Of a DNA stretch of 64,000 bases, positions 42,869 through 52,945 are shown one piece after another. Within the stretch, counting starts at the first letter, position 1. Every line of letters begins with the position of its first letter. Source of the stretch: Prorocentrum cordatum. Its lineage: Eukaryota; Sar; Dinophyceae; Prorocentrales; Prorocentraceae. The notes beneath the pieces were generated by a model. The model saw nothing but the letters and a program-made list of their open reading frames with translations, did no database searches and was not told where the DNA came from. The DNA lies in assembly GCA_963575745.1 (NCBI GenBank), contig CAUYUJ010014273.1, positions 157,116 through 221,115 of the forward strand, written 5' to 3'. Made by a program: the position numbers and the translations under genes.

Positions 42869-43261
42869 TCACTGTACCGCTCCTCCTCTTGGCTGAACGG
42901 GAGCAGCGCCATGAAGCGCCCCGCAGCGCCTCGCCTCCGAGCTCCACACTGGCTCACCACGCATCCGATGAGTTTCGTGAGCGCTGGAGGGCCCAGGGGT
43001 GCACGGTGAGCCGATGAGTTTCGCGAGCCCTGCTCGCCCAGCGGGTGCACGGCCGCCGGCGGACACGCACAGGCACAGCAGGCCGGGCACTCCGGCACGG
43101 GCGGGCAGCGCGCCCCCACCCAGGCTGGAGGGCCCGCCGGGCACCAGTCCGCAGGCGCAGGCGGCGGGGCACGCTGCGGGCCCATGTGGCCCCGCGGGCG
43201 CCAAGGAGAGCTCGGCCGCGCTGCAGCTGGCCCAGGCGAGCCCCAGCGCGAGGACTGCCAT
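42869..43261 (-). pseudogene. Hydrophobic, cysteine-rich N-terminus of the DIRS-like element
   Basis: An ATG at 43261-43259 opens MAVLALGLAWASCSAAELSL, a signal- or anchor-like segment with an Ala-x-Ala-like end. A Pro/Cys/Ala-rich stretch follows (PACACGLVPGGP, then CLCVSAGGRAPAGRAG). Frames shift before 42849. A membrane-targeting start on a retroelement polyprotein is unusual; I remember similar starts in related dinoflagellate elements but cannot confirm it here. Confidence 0.4.
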
Positions 43262-43489
43262 CGTGGGCCGGGTCGACGACTCGGCCAGGGCCGTGGGGGG
43301 CCCCTGAAGAAGGAGCGAGAGGCTTGAGGGCTTGAGCGTGGATGATGACAACAGGAGGCATCAACCGCACAGTGTCCCTCACCTTCCCGCGCAAGCACAC
43401 ACACACACATATGCAGATTCGACGAACAACTCAATGTTTGGGGAAATCCACTCTGTAGTCGATCTCCCGCTCGAGCCTCCTCGGAAGGC

Positions 43490-43625
43490 GGCGTGGCTCC
43501 TCAGAAGACCACCGCGCCCTCCGATGAGCTCTCTGGGCTTTCTCTGGGGACGGAGGCGGCTTCTCGGAAGGCCGGAGGGACTCTGAGAATCCCCGCCGCC
43601 TTCTGAGAAGGCGGCCCCTCTCACT
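43490..43625. repeat. Degenerate TTCTCAGAAGGCGGC repeats
   Basis: Short palindromic words (CTTCTGAGAAGG, TCTCGGAAGG) recur four times. Similar words lie at 63590-63640. Confidence 0.6.
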
Positions 43626-43687
43626 TTCCCCACAGGCGCGCCGCCGACCGACTATTTGAAAACTCGTTGTTTTTAGCTCCTGGGAGG

Positions 43688-43799
43688 TTTTTCTGCCTCT
43701 AGATTCTAGAGGCAGAAAAACTAAAATCTAGAATCTAGAATCTAGAATCTTCAGGGCCCCGAGGCGGCTTCTAGAGTCTAGACGCCGCCTCTGGGCCCT
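43688..43799. repeat. Two adjacent palindromes joined by ATCTAGA repeats
   Basis: TTTTTCTGCCTCTAGA (43688-43703) and TCTAGAGGCAGAAAAA (43705-43720) are perfect inverted repeats around one T. After four AATCTAGA words, CAGGGCCCCGAGGCGGCTTC TAGA (from 43752) pairs with its reverse complement (to 43799) over 24 positions with two mismatches. Confidence 0.9.
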
Positions 43800-44476
43800 G
43801 GGACGGTCAAAGAACGGGGCAGAACGAAAGACTGGTCTGGTGAGGCCTCGGGCTGCGCACAGGCAAGCGAAGCCCCCCCCCCAGGCAGTCCTGGCCAGCC
43901 TCATCTGGCCCCCCGAGCAGCCTGGTGCGGTCTAAACACCCCACATCCTGGGGCGCGGAACGCGAGGAGGAGGAGGAGGAGGAGGAGGAGCCAAGGGTCG
44001 CCCCTGGAGGCGGCGCTGGGGTGTTGAGCCCGCCCCGGGCCACTCGGCGGGCCTGCTCTGAGGCCAGCCGGGGCTCCTGGGGGGCACTGTGCAGCCAGCG
44101 TGCCACCATAAGGAACGCACAAGAAGGAGCGAAGGGGCTTTTCTGGCCACGGCGTGCCTCGGTGACGGACCGGTTCCCGGGCGTAGACCCGAGGACTGGC
44201 CAGGGAACCCGAGCCCCCCCCCCTGAGCCCAAGGCGGTCCTCATGTCAGCGTCTCGGCTGCATGAGCGCCCCTGAAGCCTTATCAGACTTGTCCCCGAGG
44301 GGGGTCGCTTCCCCCCCCCGGGCTGGCCGCCGATTCCCGGCTTCTCCCTCGGGGCTATGTCGGATCAGTTTTGGGAGCCCTCTGGTTGCCCCTCTTCGGG
44401 CCCATGACTTCCGACCACGCCGATTGCGTGATATGTCCTGTCGACGGGGCCCGGAATCCTGAACCCCTCTCCGTGT

Positions 44477-44716
44477 GGCCTCCGAGATCGGGTCAGAGTA
44501 GATTTGGGCGGAGGATCGCGCCGCATCGCCGATGCATTGCAAATGCATCATCAATGTATCGCCAATGCATCGGCGATGCACCGGCAACGTCGCCGATGCA
44601 TCGGCGACGCCTGCGTGGAGAAACCGGCCTCCACATCGAGTTGCATCCTCGATGCATCGACGATGCCGAACGATCCACCGACCCCATCCATCTACCCCGA
44701 CCCCAATTCGGAGCCC
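44477..44716. mobile_element. GATGCATCGG foldback element, second full-length copy
   Basis: The left end GGCCTCCGAGATCGGGTCAG continues AGTAGATTTGGGCGGAGGATCG; the right end, reversed, is GGGCTCCGAATTGGGGTCGG then GGTAGATGG...GGTGGATCG. Arms pair imperfectly over about 45 bases. The centre holds GATGCAT-type words. Flanked by a TAGG word on the right. Confidence 0.7.
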
Positions 44717-44759
44717 TAGGTCCTCTCCGCCGAGAGAGGGGGTCCAGAGGTCTGGGGGC

Positions 44760-45545
44760 CCCGTGTCCTCCTCCTCCTCCCCGTCCTCCTTCCTCCTCCT
44801 CCTCCTCCTTCTCCTCCTCCTCCTCCTCCTCCTCCTCCTCCTCCTCCTCCTCCTCGTCCCTCCTCTCCTCCTCCTCCTCCTCTCCTCCTCCGCCCCTTCC
44901 TCCCCCTCCTCCTCCTCCTTCCCCTCCTCCTCCCCTCCTCCTCCTCCTTTTCCTCCTCCTCCTCCTCCTCCTCCTCCTCTTCCTCCTCCTCCTCCTTCTC
45001 CTCCTCCTCCTCCTCCTCCTCCTCCAGAGGTCCAGGGGCCCCGCGTCCAAGCAGACAAAAGGCGTCGTCGGCGGCCTGCGCGGCGCCGGCCGAGGGCGCT
45101 CGGAGGGGGGTCTTCGTTGGCGGGCGGGGGCTCGGTGCTCGAGCCCTGGGGGAGGGTGGAGGGGTAGGAGGAGGAGGAGGAGGAGGAGGAGGAGGGGAGG
45201 AGGAGGAGGGGGGGGAGGAGGAGGAGGAGAGGAGGAAGGAGGAGAGGAAGGAGGAGGAGGAGGAGGGGAGGAGGGGGACGAGGAGGAGGAGGAGGAGGAG
45301 GAGGAGGAGGAGGAAGGAGGAGGAGGAGGAGGAGGAGGGGAGGAGGAGGACGGGGGAGGAGGAGGAGGAGAAGGAGGAGGAGGGGTTGGGAGGAGGAGGA
45401 AGGAGGAGGAGGAGGAGGAGGAGGAGGAGGAGGAAGGAGAGGAGGACGGGGGAGGAGGAGAGGAGGAGGAAGGAGGAGGAGGAGAGGAGGAGGAGGAGGA
45501 GCGAGGAGGAGGAGGAGGAGGAGGAGGAGGAGGAGGGGGAGTGGT
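44760..45545. repeat. Opposed TCC and GGA arrays around a short unique core
   Basis: The plus strand is almost pure pyrimidine (TCC) from about 44763 to 45025 and almost pure purine (GGA) from about 45165 to 45540, with a 140-base GC-rich core. The TCC array is bounded by near-identical words: CCAGAGGTCTGGGGGCCCCG before and CCAGAGGTCCAGGGGCCCCG after. The long frames across it are artefacts. Confidence 0.95.
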
Positions 45546-45598
45546 GGTGGGACGATGCCATGGGCGAGGTGCCGTGGTCACTCTGCTTGAGCTTCTTC

Positions 45599-46735
45599 CT
45601 ACCCCTCCAAACCTGTGGGAGGGGGAGGGCAGCTGGAAATGGGCCCGGCCTCGAAGAAGCCGGCAAACGAGATGGCGCCTGACCAGGGCGCGCGCCGCCT
45701 GTGCGCCTCGGCCCTCTTGGCCTCGCGGCGGCGGCGGGCCTCGGCGCGCTTGGCGGCGACGAGGTCCAACTGCTCCCCCGCAAGGGGGGGCGGCCGCGGA
45801 GGCGAGGGAGGCAAAGGAGGCCGAGGGGGAGAGACGGGAGGGGAGGGGCGAAGCCCCAGCAAATTCTCAGCCTCGAGCTCCTCATCCGATCCTGGATCAT
45901 GCATGAGAATATTCATGCTGGGGCTGTCAGGAGCAGGAGTCAGAGCAGGGATGGTAGCCGGAGTCGGATCACATATGGGGCCCGTAGGAGTCTCACTGGA
46001 ATATTCCTGGAACCTGTGCATCTCTGGATCTGCTCTCTGCATCTTAGGCGCTCCTGCCGCGAAGTCTGGTGCTGGCTCGAAATCCACACCTATCTCTGGC
46101 ATGTAAAACTTGCATAGGTCGGAGCACAACGCGCTCTCGTCGAATTGCTGCTCGTCATTGTCAGCATCTGCATATATACTCTGAATAGAGGCTGCAATAG
46201 CTGCTGCTAAACGTGCACACATCTGCTCTGGAAATGTTTTCTTGGCATGCGTCTTAAAGGCCTTACGCCCTCCAACAAGCTCCTTCCCCTGCAGTATTTT
46301 GTGCACTCCTTTCCCGTGGAGACACCAGCCATTGCCTGTTCCTTCGCACAGGCGTCTTCGCAAACATGGCATTCTCAGTCCGAGGAGACGCGTGGGAGCT
46401 CTTCCAAACTCCGCAGGGTCTCGATCTGTCGGCTGCAACGTGCATTGGTCAAAGTCGGCTGTGATCGTGATGGGGGCTGAGGCTAGGGCCTCTAGGGGCT
46501 CCCAGTGGAAGCTGCTGGGGGCTTCTGGCCTCCAGTGGGCCGGGAGAGGATGTTCGATCCACCCAGAGGTCCCCGCCACCATGTGGCAGCCCAAGAGGAA
46601 CACCAGGTTCTGCAGTAGCGTATTGGCCGCATGTAGTTGGAGGGCCTGTCGTTCAGAAATCCATGGGACGCCCCAGTACCACTCATGTGTACGTAGAGGG
46701 GGGGACCCCCGTCCAGCCATCTGGCCGCGCTCCAA
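45599..46735 (-). pseudogene. LINE A: C-terminal part after the EHP motif
   Basis: This 378-residue frame carries the EHP motif (residues 61-63), then ITITADFDQCTLQP (90-102) and GRAPTRLLGLRMPCL (111-125), a segment that follows the methyltransferase-like core in related elements. Next come HGKGVHKILQGKELVGGRKA and TFPEQMCARLAAAIAASIQS (helical), an acidic region, and a low-complexity Pro/Ser tail with an Arg/Ala-rich helix (KRAEARRRREAKRAEAHRRR). The methionine at 46735 is an ORF convenience, not a real start. The stop at 45599 may be the true end of the polyprotein. Confidence 0.6.
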
Positions 46736-46996
46736 GTTTCACAGGGCCCCCCCCCCCCCTGTGTTCCACACCCGTCTAGCCAAGATATGTTCACCCCACT
46801 GTGTGATAGTATCCGTGCGCATGAGGTCCCCCATGTCTGTGTCAATGGCTATGTCCACTGAAAGCATGATAATATGGTAGGCTGTCGCAACATGCTCCTG
46901 CTCAATCCAGGCCTGAACGTCGCCTTCGCGTCGCCTGCCTGAAAAAAAAGGTTGAGCGCAAAAATCTCCTTTCTGTGCACCCGTACGGGTATCCAC
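46400..46996 (-). pseudogene. LINE A: methyltransferase-like domain
   Basis: Three frames give one ordered domain. At 46945-46920 FFSGRRREGDVQAW stands where SAM motif I is expected. At about 46865-46810 LSVDIAIDTDMGDLM supplies the motif II acidic residues. At 46752-46715 GGPCETWSAARWL resembles motif IV (Pro-Cys at 46746-46741). In the next frame PPLRTHEWYWGVPW is followed at 46555-46547 by IEHPLPAHWRPEA, the motif VI position. The frame changes at a run of 12 C (46747-46758) and near 46690. The same order occurs in the DIRS-like element at 37158-37802. Activity and target base are unknown. Confidence 0.6.
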
Positions 46997-47169
46997 TCAG
47001 CGGCTGGTCCACTGAAATCCTGCGGTCGATATCTGTAGTATCTGTCACTGAACGTAAGTCCTTCCTGCAATGCTGGCTGGGGGGATCAGTGAAGAGAGCT
47101 GTGCATGCTGATAATGCAGTAGGTCCTATTTCGTATGCATGTGTACGTAGAAGTTCCTTGGCCTCACTC

Positions 47170-47574
47170 TCAGAGAAAAAAGGCTGCTGCAAACGTGGCT
47201 GCTGGGTAGAGCCCTTCCGTTGGATATTGTACATGTGCTGGGAATGCTGCTCTCCATCTGCCTAGTCCTGCGCGTCGCTGCTTCGCATGCAAGTCGAGAT
47301 CTGCTTGTCGCAGCTCCTCCGCCCTCTCTGGAGGGACCCTGGTTCCGTGTAAAATGTAGGCTAGCTGGCACACAGCAGCGTCAAAGGCAAGGTGATCCCT
47401 GAGAAGACGCCGAGAGGAAAAGGCCATAGAACACGCCATGCATACTGCCCCCTCCCCCATGAACCTGGATACCACATGTACCTGGCTGTAGTGTACGCGC
47501 ACGATGTGCTGTCGCGTGCTCTTTGCAGTCTTACCCACATAGTCACACCACATGCATCGGAGATCTGCCTGCAC
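47170..47574 (-). pseudogene. LINE A: zinc-finger-like segment
   Basis: Residues 7-28 (CMWCDYVGKTAKSTRQHIVR VH) fit a C-x2-C...H-x5-H finger. Residues 45-62 (CMACSMAFSSRRLLRDH) fit a second, with C69 downstream. The tail (HAKQRRAGLGRWRAAFP) is basic. Such fingers follow the reverse transcriptase in several LINE clades and probably bind the template or target. The frame overlaps the preceding one by 32 bases, so one shift separates them. Confidence 0.65.
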
Positions 47575-48910
47575 CTGTGGGGGGGGGATGAAGAGGGTGA
47601 TTCACGTTCGTGATCGGTATTGGTACTCCTGCTGGGTGCACAAGTTGAAAGAAATCCTGCTGCGCCTTGTCGGCCAAGGCTGCTCTTGCGGCTGCATCTG
47701 CGTGCGCAGCAAGGGTGGCGTGCAATACCTTCTTCCAAGCTGGGAGTGACTGCAAAATTCGAACTTCCCATGCCTGGAAGTCCTCATCTGGATCTGGCAT
47801 ATCACGAAGTCGGCAGTTGGTGGTTCGCACCCACTGTAAGTCCTGTAGTACTCTGTGTAGCCATGTATTGTTGTGCACGTGCGCCTTGCGATACGCATGC
47901 GTAAGTAGGCTGCGTAGTGTAGGTGTGCCATGATGTAAGAGGCGACCCAGCAAGCGTAACCTGTGTACTCTAAGCACTGCACGTAAATCCGCCCGCCGTA
48001 CCCGTGCCAGTATGAGCCTGTCGGGGTCTGCTTCGGAGTCCTTCTGAGGGGCCCTCAAACCCTGACGATATTTGTTGCTGATCAGGTGCTGGATGTGCGC
48101 GTGTTGAGCTTCCGTAAGCTCGGGCCATGTACCTGCGTTGTAGAGGAGGCCCGCGAAAATAAGCGTGTCCACAAAGTGCATAGTGGCCTGTGGTGGGAGC
48201 CCAATAGGGGAGCCAAAGACCCGTCTACGCAGTAGTGTACTGGACGACCTCACAGACGCTTCCCGATGGGCCAGCTCGGGCCCGATGGATCCCAATTCGT
48301 CCAGCTGCGTGCCCAAGTGTGGGTATGTCCTCACTGCAAGCAGAGTGAAGCGTCCTAAGAGCTCTGATTGGATCTCGAAGCGGCCTTCACGTTCGAGCCA
48401 TAACTCCCGTTTGGCACGCTTGGCGCCAATTCCTCTAAGTTGAAACAGCACCTCCGTCTTGCCTGCAGCGAAATTGAGCCTGAGGCCTCTTCTCACAAAG
48501 CTGGCAGCGACCACTGCCGCTACCTTGGGCGCGGCTTCAAGCAAGTGCAGAGCAGCTCCTAGGACAACAATCGCACCATCATCAAAAAAGCATACCTCCA
48601 ATCCTCCTCGCATAGTGTCGGGAGCTTGCTGCGTCATGTCAGACATTGATGCATGTAATGATATAGGTATACGTAGGTCTAGCTCCAGCTCCTGCAGTCC
48701 CTGCTGAGCTTCCTTCACGCATGCTGCCATTACGTAGTTGAAAATTACGTCGCCTAGCTGCTGTCCTGGCACCGCTCCTTCAAGCGAGAAGGCAACTGCT
48801 GACGCTCCTGGGTACCAGAACAAATTGCCTGAGTAGCTACGAGGCTGTGAGCGCACGTATGTGTCGTGATATCCCTGCTTGTTCCAGTAGTGTGTGGTGC
48901 TCAGCGATAT
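47543..48910 (-). pseudogene. LINE A: reverse transcriptase motifs B-D and thumb
   Basis: In this frame (open from 49162) credible coding starts near 48900 with TYVRSQPRSYSGNLFW, then FSLEGAVPGQQLGDVIFNYV (motif B), LEVCFFDDGAIVVL (motif C as FFDD rather than FADD or YADD) and RRGLRLNFAAGKTEVLF (motif D). YPHLGTQLDELGSIGPEL marks the thumb boundary, followed by ~200 helical residues (FAGLLYNAGTWPELTEAQHA, RLRLLGRLLHHGTPTLRSLL). It ends at 47543, overlapping the zinc-finger frame. Both catalytic Asp of motif C are kept. Confidence 0.8.
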
Positions 48911-51320
48911 GAGCCTTGAGGTCCTCAATGGCACCAGGTGGGAGCCCCGCTGTGTGTAGTATGCTGTGTAGGTCCGCATCTGAGGTGCCCAGCTGCATAA
49001 CAAGCTCGCGCACTGCCCGGTAAAAAGCTGAGACTGCGTCAAGCATGAAAAAGAGCGCTGATAGCTTGAGCGTCTGTGCGAGTTCCTGAAATGAACGTAT
49101 AGCAAGCGCTGCAAGGTCAACCCCTCTCCCCGCAATTCCTCCATACTGCGAGTCCCCTGCATATGCAGGGAGGGCCTCCGCGAGCGGCGCTCGCAGTAGC
49201 TGTCGGTATTTCTTCCCAGGCTGAGAGGATATCATCACAGACCGATGATTCTTGCATATGGCCGGGGTAGCTTTCTTCTTCCAGATGTTCCAGTAGTTGC
49301 CCCCCTTCCATTGCAAGGGTTCCTCGATGCGGGTACAAGCTTTGACAACCACAGGATAGAACAGGGCTCCCAGGGCCGTGGCAAAACTTCTGAGAAGGGC
49401 CCCTGGGATACCGTCTAAGCTGGCAGCTGAGGGCTTGGCAGTGCGGCAAGCTCTTTGGTAGTTGGAGAGAGTAGGGAGAAACACTTCATCATATGGGATA
49501 TCCTGTGTGAGATCCTGAGGAAGGGATGGGATACTTCGTGCAAATGTGTCGGCGTCGGCAACTGGCACTACCACTCCCACTTCTTCTGCTGCAAAGTGGC
49601 GCAGCCATCTATCTGCTGCTGCTTCATGTGTGGCAGCCATGCTGCCATCCTCCAGCTCCAAGATGGGTAGGGCTCTGGTGTTTACCTTCTTGGACGAACC
49701 TATTCCCATAGCACGTAGTTTGGCAAACACCTGATCAGACTGCCTGCGATCCCATGCGTCCGAGACTCCCTGCACAAGGTTGTTGTAATGATGCAAGGCG
49801 TCTTGCATAGTCGCATGTCGGATCAATAGTGTAGTGTGAAAAAGCAGTAGCTCACGATGTGCTAGGGCACAAGCGCGCACTCCATGCGCATAGTCCCAGC
49901 AGCAGGTAATATAGTCCCATATTCCCGTCTCCATCCCATGCCCCGTTTGATACTCCTTTGGTCTAAAAGGGGGAGATAGTATGATGGCCGTGACCCCTTG
50001 ATGTCCCCATTGAGCAAGTAAACGTGGTTTGCCTATGCCTCTGCCATTGCCTTGCTGCCTGCGTATGTCCGCTTCTCGGCACAAGAGAGATGCCGTTGCT
50101 TGCGGAAGGAGGAGACAAGGCTGCTGCAGCTTCCGCGTGCGTCTTACCAAGGTAGGCAGGCAGGGCATGCGCGCTCTTTTGCTGCTAGGGCCTCGTGGCC
50201 TCTCATGTTCTGCCTCTGTTGTCGCAAAGTGCAGCTGCCAGGCGAAAAAGATGACACGCATCATGGCTCTGTGAGCCTGCAGCCCGATCTTGCGAGCTAG
50301 GCGTAAGTATATACTTCGCTCATCCTGCATAGCAAGTGTGCTGACGCTGATCCAGGATTGCCGAGGTTGCCGTCCCGCCGCTGTCGTACGTACTGGAAAG
50401 GCTGTGGCCATGGCGTATCTCACGTATTCTTCACAGGTTTTGACGTGAGCTGTACTGTGTACTGCAAAGTCGGGCTGTCGGAACTGCGAAAGCAAGTGTT
50501 GGAATAACCTGGCGGACACTGGATCCTTGTACATGTCAGGATCGTGCTGCACCTTGTAGGGTCTCGGTGCTGTTGGCACAAAGCTGGATGGTGGGAAAAG
50601 TAAGCATGCTGCCACCACGTTGTGGTCTGGCTGCGTGACTGTGAGGTCGATGCCGTGATCGACTCCTTGCGCAGGCACACGTATATCAGAGGACACTGCT
50701 ATGTAGTCACGCCTCTTGGGTGTGGTGCGTGCTCCTGGGGCCGTCCAGGTACCCGCGGATCCCGATGGGTCTTCGTAGAAAGTAGATGGAGCCCATTGGG
50801 CTGTGCCCTGGAGGAACATACGGAAACTGTGTCCCGGTAGGTTTTCAGGCTCCGCATGTATGGGCCCTACGTGTGCGTCTGTGTATGATCCAACTGCTGC
50901 ATTGGCGTCAATCAGTGTAACCACATGCTCTGCAGTACCCCTGTGCTGTGTGATAAGCTGCTGTAGTTGTTTCCACCACTGTCGTATGTGTGCTGGGGGT
51001 CGGCGCGAATGTGGAGCATGAGCAACACATACACAAAGCGAAAGTGAAGGGGCCCTTACGGCCACGATCATGAGATCAGGAGGGGGAGGAGGAGGAGGGG
51101 GAGGGCACGACGGCGGGGACCGCCGCGGCTGCTCGAGTAAGGGATCGACTACAGAAAGCGCGGCAGTAAACAGGGAAGAAGTGATCTCGGGGAAGAAACT
51201 GTGGAATCGATGGTCTACGACAGCGAAGGCATGGCGCACCGTATGGACGAGGGAAACGGCAGAAGCATGGGCCACTCGCCGCAACCAGTCTGCGGTGGTG
51301 CGGCACCTCCGGCGGAACAC
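48837..51320 (-). pseudogene. LINE A: endonuclease remnant and reverse transcriptase up to motif A
   Basis: The 827-residue frame has CVCVAHAPHSRRPP at 96-109, TLIDANAAVG at 135-144 (the D-x-N of the endonuclease), PKRRDYIAVS at 201-210 and TQPDHNVVAA at 229-238 (the terminal Asp-His), all in family order. The first ~80 residues are not endonuclease-like. The reverse transcriptase follows: LPSLSNYQRACRTAKPS-type fingers, KNHRSVMISSQPGKKYRQLL, GDSQYGGIAGRGVDLAALAI, and FFMLDAVSAFYRAVREL with the motif A Asp near residue 761. The frame is lost about 50 residues later, near 48880-48900, where coding continues in the next frame. Confidence 0.75.
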
Positions 51321-51399
51321 AGGATGAGCGTAACACCACTCTCCAGAGGTGCCACAGACTCTGATACTGCGGGCCCCATTGGCGACAAACTGATGCGGC

Positions 51400-52750
51400 C
51401 AGACCTAGGACAGAATAACATCTTTCAAGACCATTAGACCCTCCGCCGGCCAAAACGAACAGAACATCCAAGGGTACCCTCTCCAGGATGCATGAGAGCC
51501 TCCAGCAAGCACGAAGAACATCAGGGTACCCTCCCCGAGCCGACCTCGATCTGATACCTCGGTCTGGCCGTACTGCGCAAGGGAGAAATCGATGAAGAAA
51601 AAACGGCATAAACAGAGACTGTTGGCGCTCCGCGCAGATTTCTTGGATCCGCGCTGGACCCCACTCCCTGTCGCGCTGAGCGCGCTGGGGGCGGCGCCAG
51701 AGGCGCCGCCGGGGGGGCCCAGCGCCGATCCAAGAGGTCCGGGCGGGGAGCCAACAGTTTATGTTTATGGCGTGTTCTCTTCTTCGAAGCGAGGTGCCGA
51801 GAAGGAGGACGAGGGCGAGAACCCCTGCGCTACCCCAGCAGGTACCTTCCGAGCTGCCGAGAAGAGAGGCCGGAGGCAGAGCGGAGCGGAGCGCCCGAAC
51901 CTGTGCTCGCCCTCCACGGCGGGGCCGCGCTGCAGGGGCCCTCAGCGGCGGCCACCTGGTCCCAGGGGGGCTCTTCCTTCGTTCTGATGAGGGTCGAGGA
52001 GGATCGAGGTGATCGGAGAAGATCGAATGATCGAGGATCGAGGTGATCGGAGAAGATCGAGGCGGCGATCGAGCATCGAGGTCTGGAGTTGTTTTTTTTT
52101 TGTGTGTGTGTGTGTTGAGGCTACGTCTGTATTTGGGACATCCAGGGTCCTGCGAATGCCGATCGTTGAAGCTCTACTTCGACCTATCCGAAGTACTTGT
52201 TCACTATATTAGGTGTTGATTCTTAAGTGGCGACTCTGATACGAAATGTGATCGCTGACATCTGTTAGTCCAGTAGTGGTTCACCATAAGCAACTCATTG
52301 TCTTACGACTCCACTTTCTCAAGAATTCGACCACCAACGAGCACACCACTGCCTCATGTAATTCTGAAGCACAATTGACCTATTACTTCGCAACTCCTGA
52401 GTCCGCTTGAGGGGTGGGGTGGATGATGAAGCGGATAACGAGGATGAATACGATGTCGAGAAGGATCCGGGGAAGGAGGGGAAGAAGAGCAGATGAGGAA
52501 GAGGAGGTGAACAAGAAGGAGCACGAGGAGGGTGGATGAGAAGGATGACGGCGGATGGGCATGAGGATGAACGTCGAGGGAACGAGGTGGGGAAGGGCGG
52601 ATGGGCAACACCTGATACACTTAGGTGGCAAAACATGGGAGCCTCGTTTAGGGCATTGTAGTCTTCGTTTAGTGCCATTTACTCTGGTGTTGTAGTGCAG
52701 ATCCAATCAAGTAAAAATGCAGATGTCAGTTCTTTAGCCTGCTCCTGCAC
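51400..52750. other. No gene; hairpin at 51690-51710 and GATCGAGG repeats at 51990-52085
   Basis: GGCGGCGCC-AGA-GGCGCCGCC is a perfect hairpin at 51690-51710. GATCGAGG and GGTGATCGGAGAAGATCGA repeat at 51990-52085, followed by a T run and (GT)n near 52092-52115. GAACATC-AGGGTACCCTC occurs twice near 51462 and 51518. The rest holds only short frames. Confidence 0.6.
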
Positions 52751-52754
52751 CTGC

Positions 52755-52846
52755 CCCTCCTCCTCTTCTTCTTCTTCTTCATCATCATCATCATCATATC
52801 ATCATCATCATCATAGCAGCATCATCACCATCATCATCAGCATCAG

Positions 52847-52884
<38 letters not shown>

Positions 52885-52945
52885 CCCTCCTCCTCCTCCT
52901 CCTCCTCCTCCTCCTCCTCCTCCTCCTCCTCCTTCTCTTCCTTCT
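52755..52945. repeat. TCT/ATC/CTC microsatellite
   Basis: TCT, then ATC with CATCAGCATCAG interruptions, then CTC units in succession. Confidence 0.95.

Larger units (their letters stand above)
37158..43261 (-). mobile_element. Degraded DIRS-like retroelement
   Basis: Read on the minus strand the order is: short hydrophobic N-terminal segment, long N-terminal domain, decayed reverse transcriptase, decayed tyrosine-recombinase-like domain, then a methyltransferase-like domain. That order fits DIRS-type retroelements (tyrosine recombinase instead of integrase or endonuclease, often with a methyltransferase domain) and a family I associate with dinoflagellates. Frames change at least five times and in-frame stops are present, so the copy is dead. 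Inverted or split terminal repeats typical of DIRS elements were not found by eye. Boundaries are the outermost recognisable coding segments, not element ends. Confidence 0.6.
45599..51320 (-). mobile_element. LINE A: degraded non-LTR retrotransposon with a methyltransferase-like C-terminal domain
   Basis: Minus-strand order: end of an APE-type endonuclease domain, reverse transcriptase motifs through A, a frameshift, motifs B-D and thumb, a second shift, two Cys/His zinc-finger-like segments, then a methyltransferase-like domain. The endonuclease lacks its N-terminal part and joins a Pro-rich run coded by GGA-type sequence near 51075-51105, so the 5' end is probably truncated. The 3' coding end lies about 60 bases before a (TCC)n tract read on this strand. 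At least five frame changes, several at G/C homopolymers. Confidence 0.75.

Noticed and set aside
44371-45906. Long ORFs with Pro, Ser, Glu or Gly runs (511, 394 and 362 codons)
   Set aside because: They exist only because TCC and GGA arrays lack stop codons; overlapping frames on both strands are equally open.
46242-46880. Plus-strand 212-codon ORF opposite LINE A
   Set aside because: It is the shadow of the methyltransferase-like minus-strand segment, which has ordered motifs.
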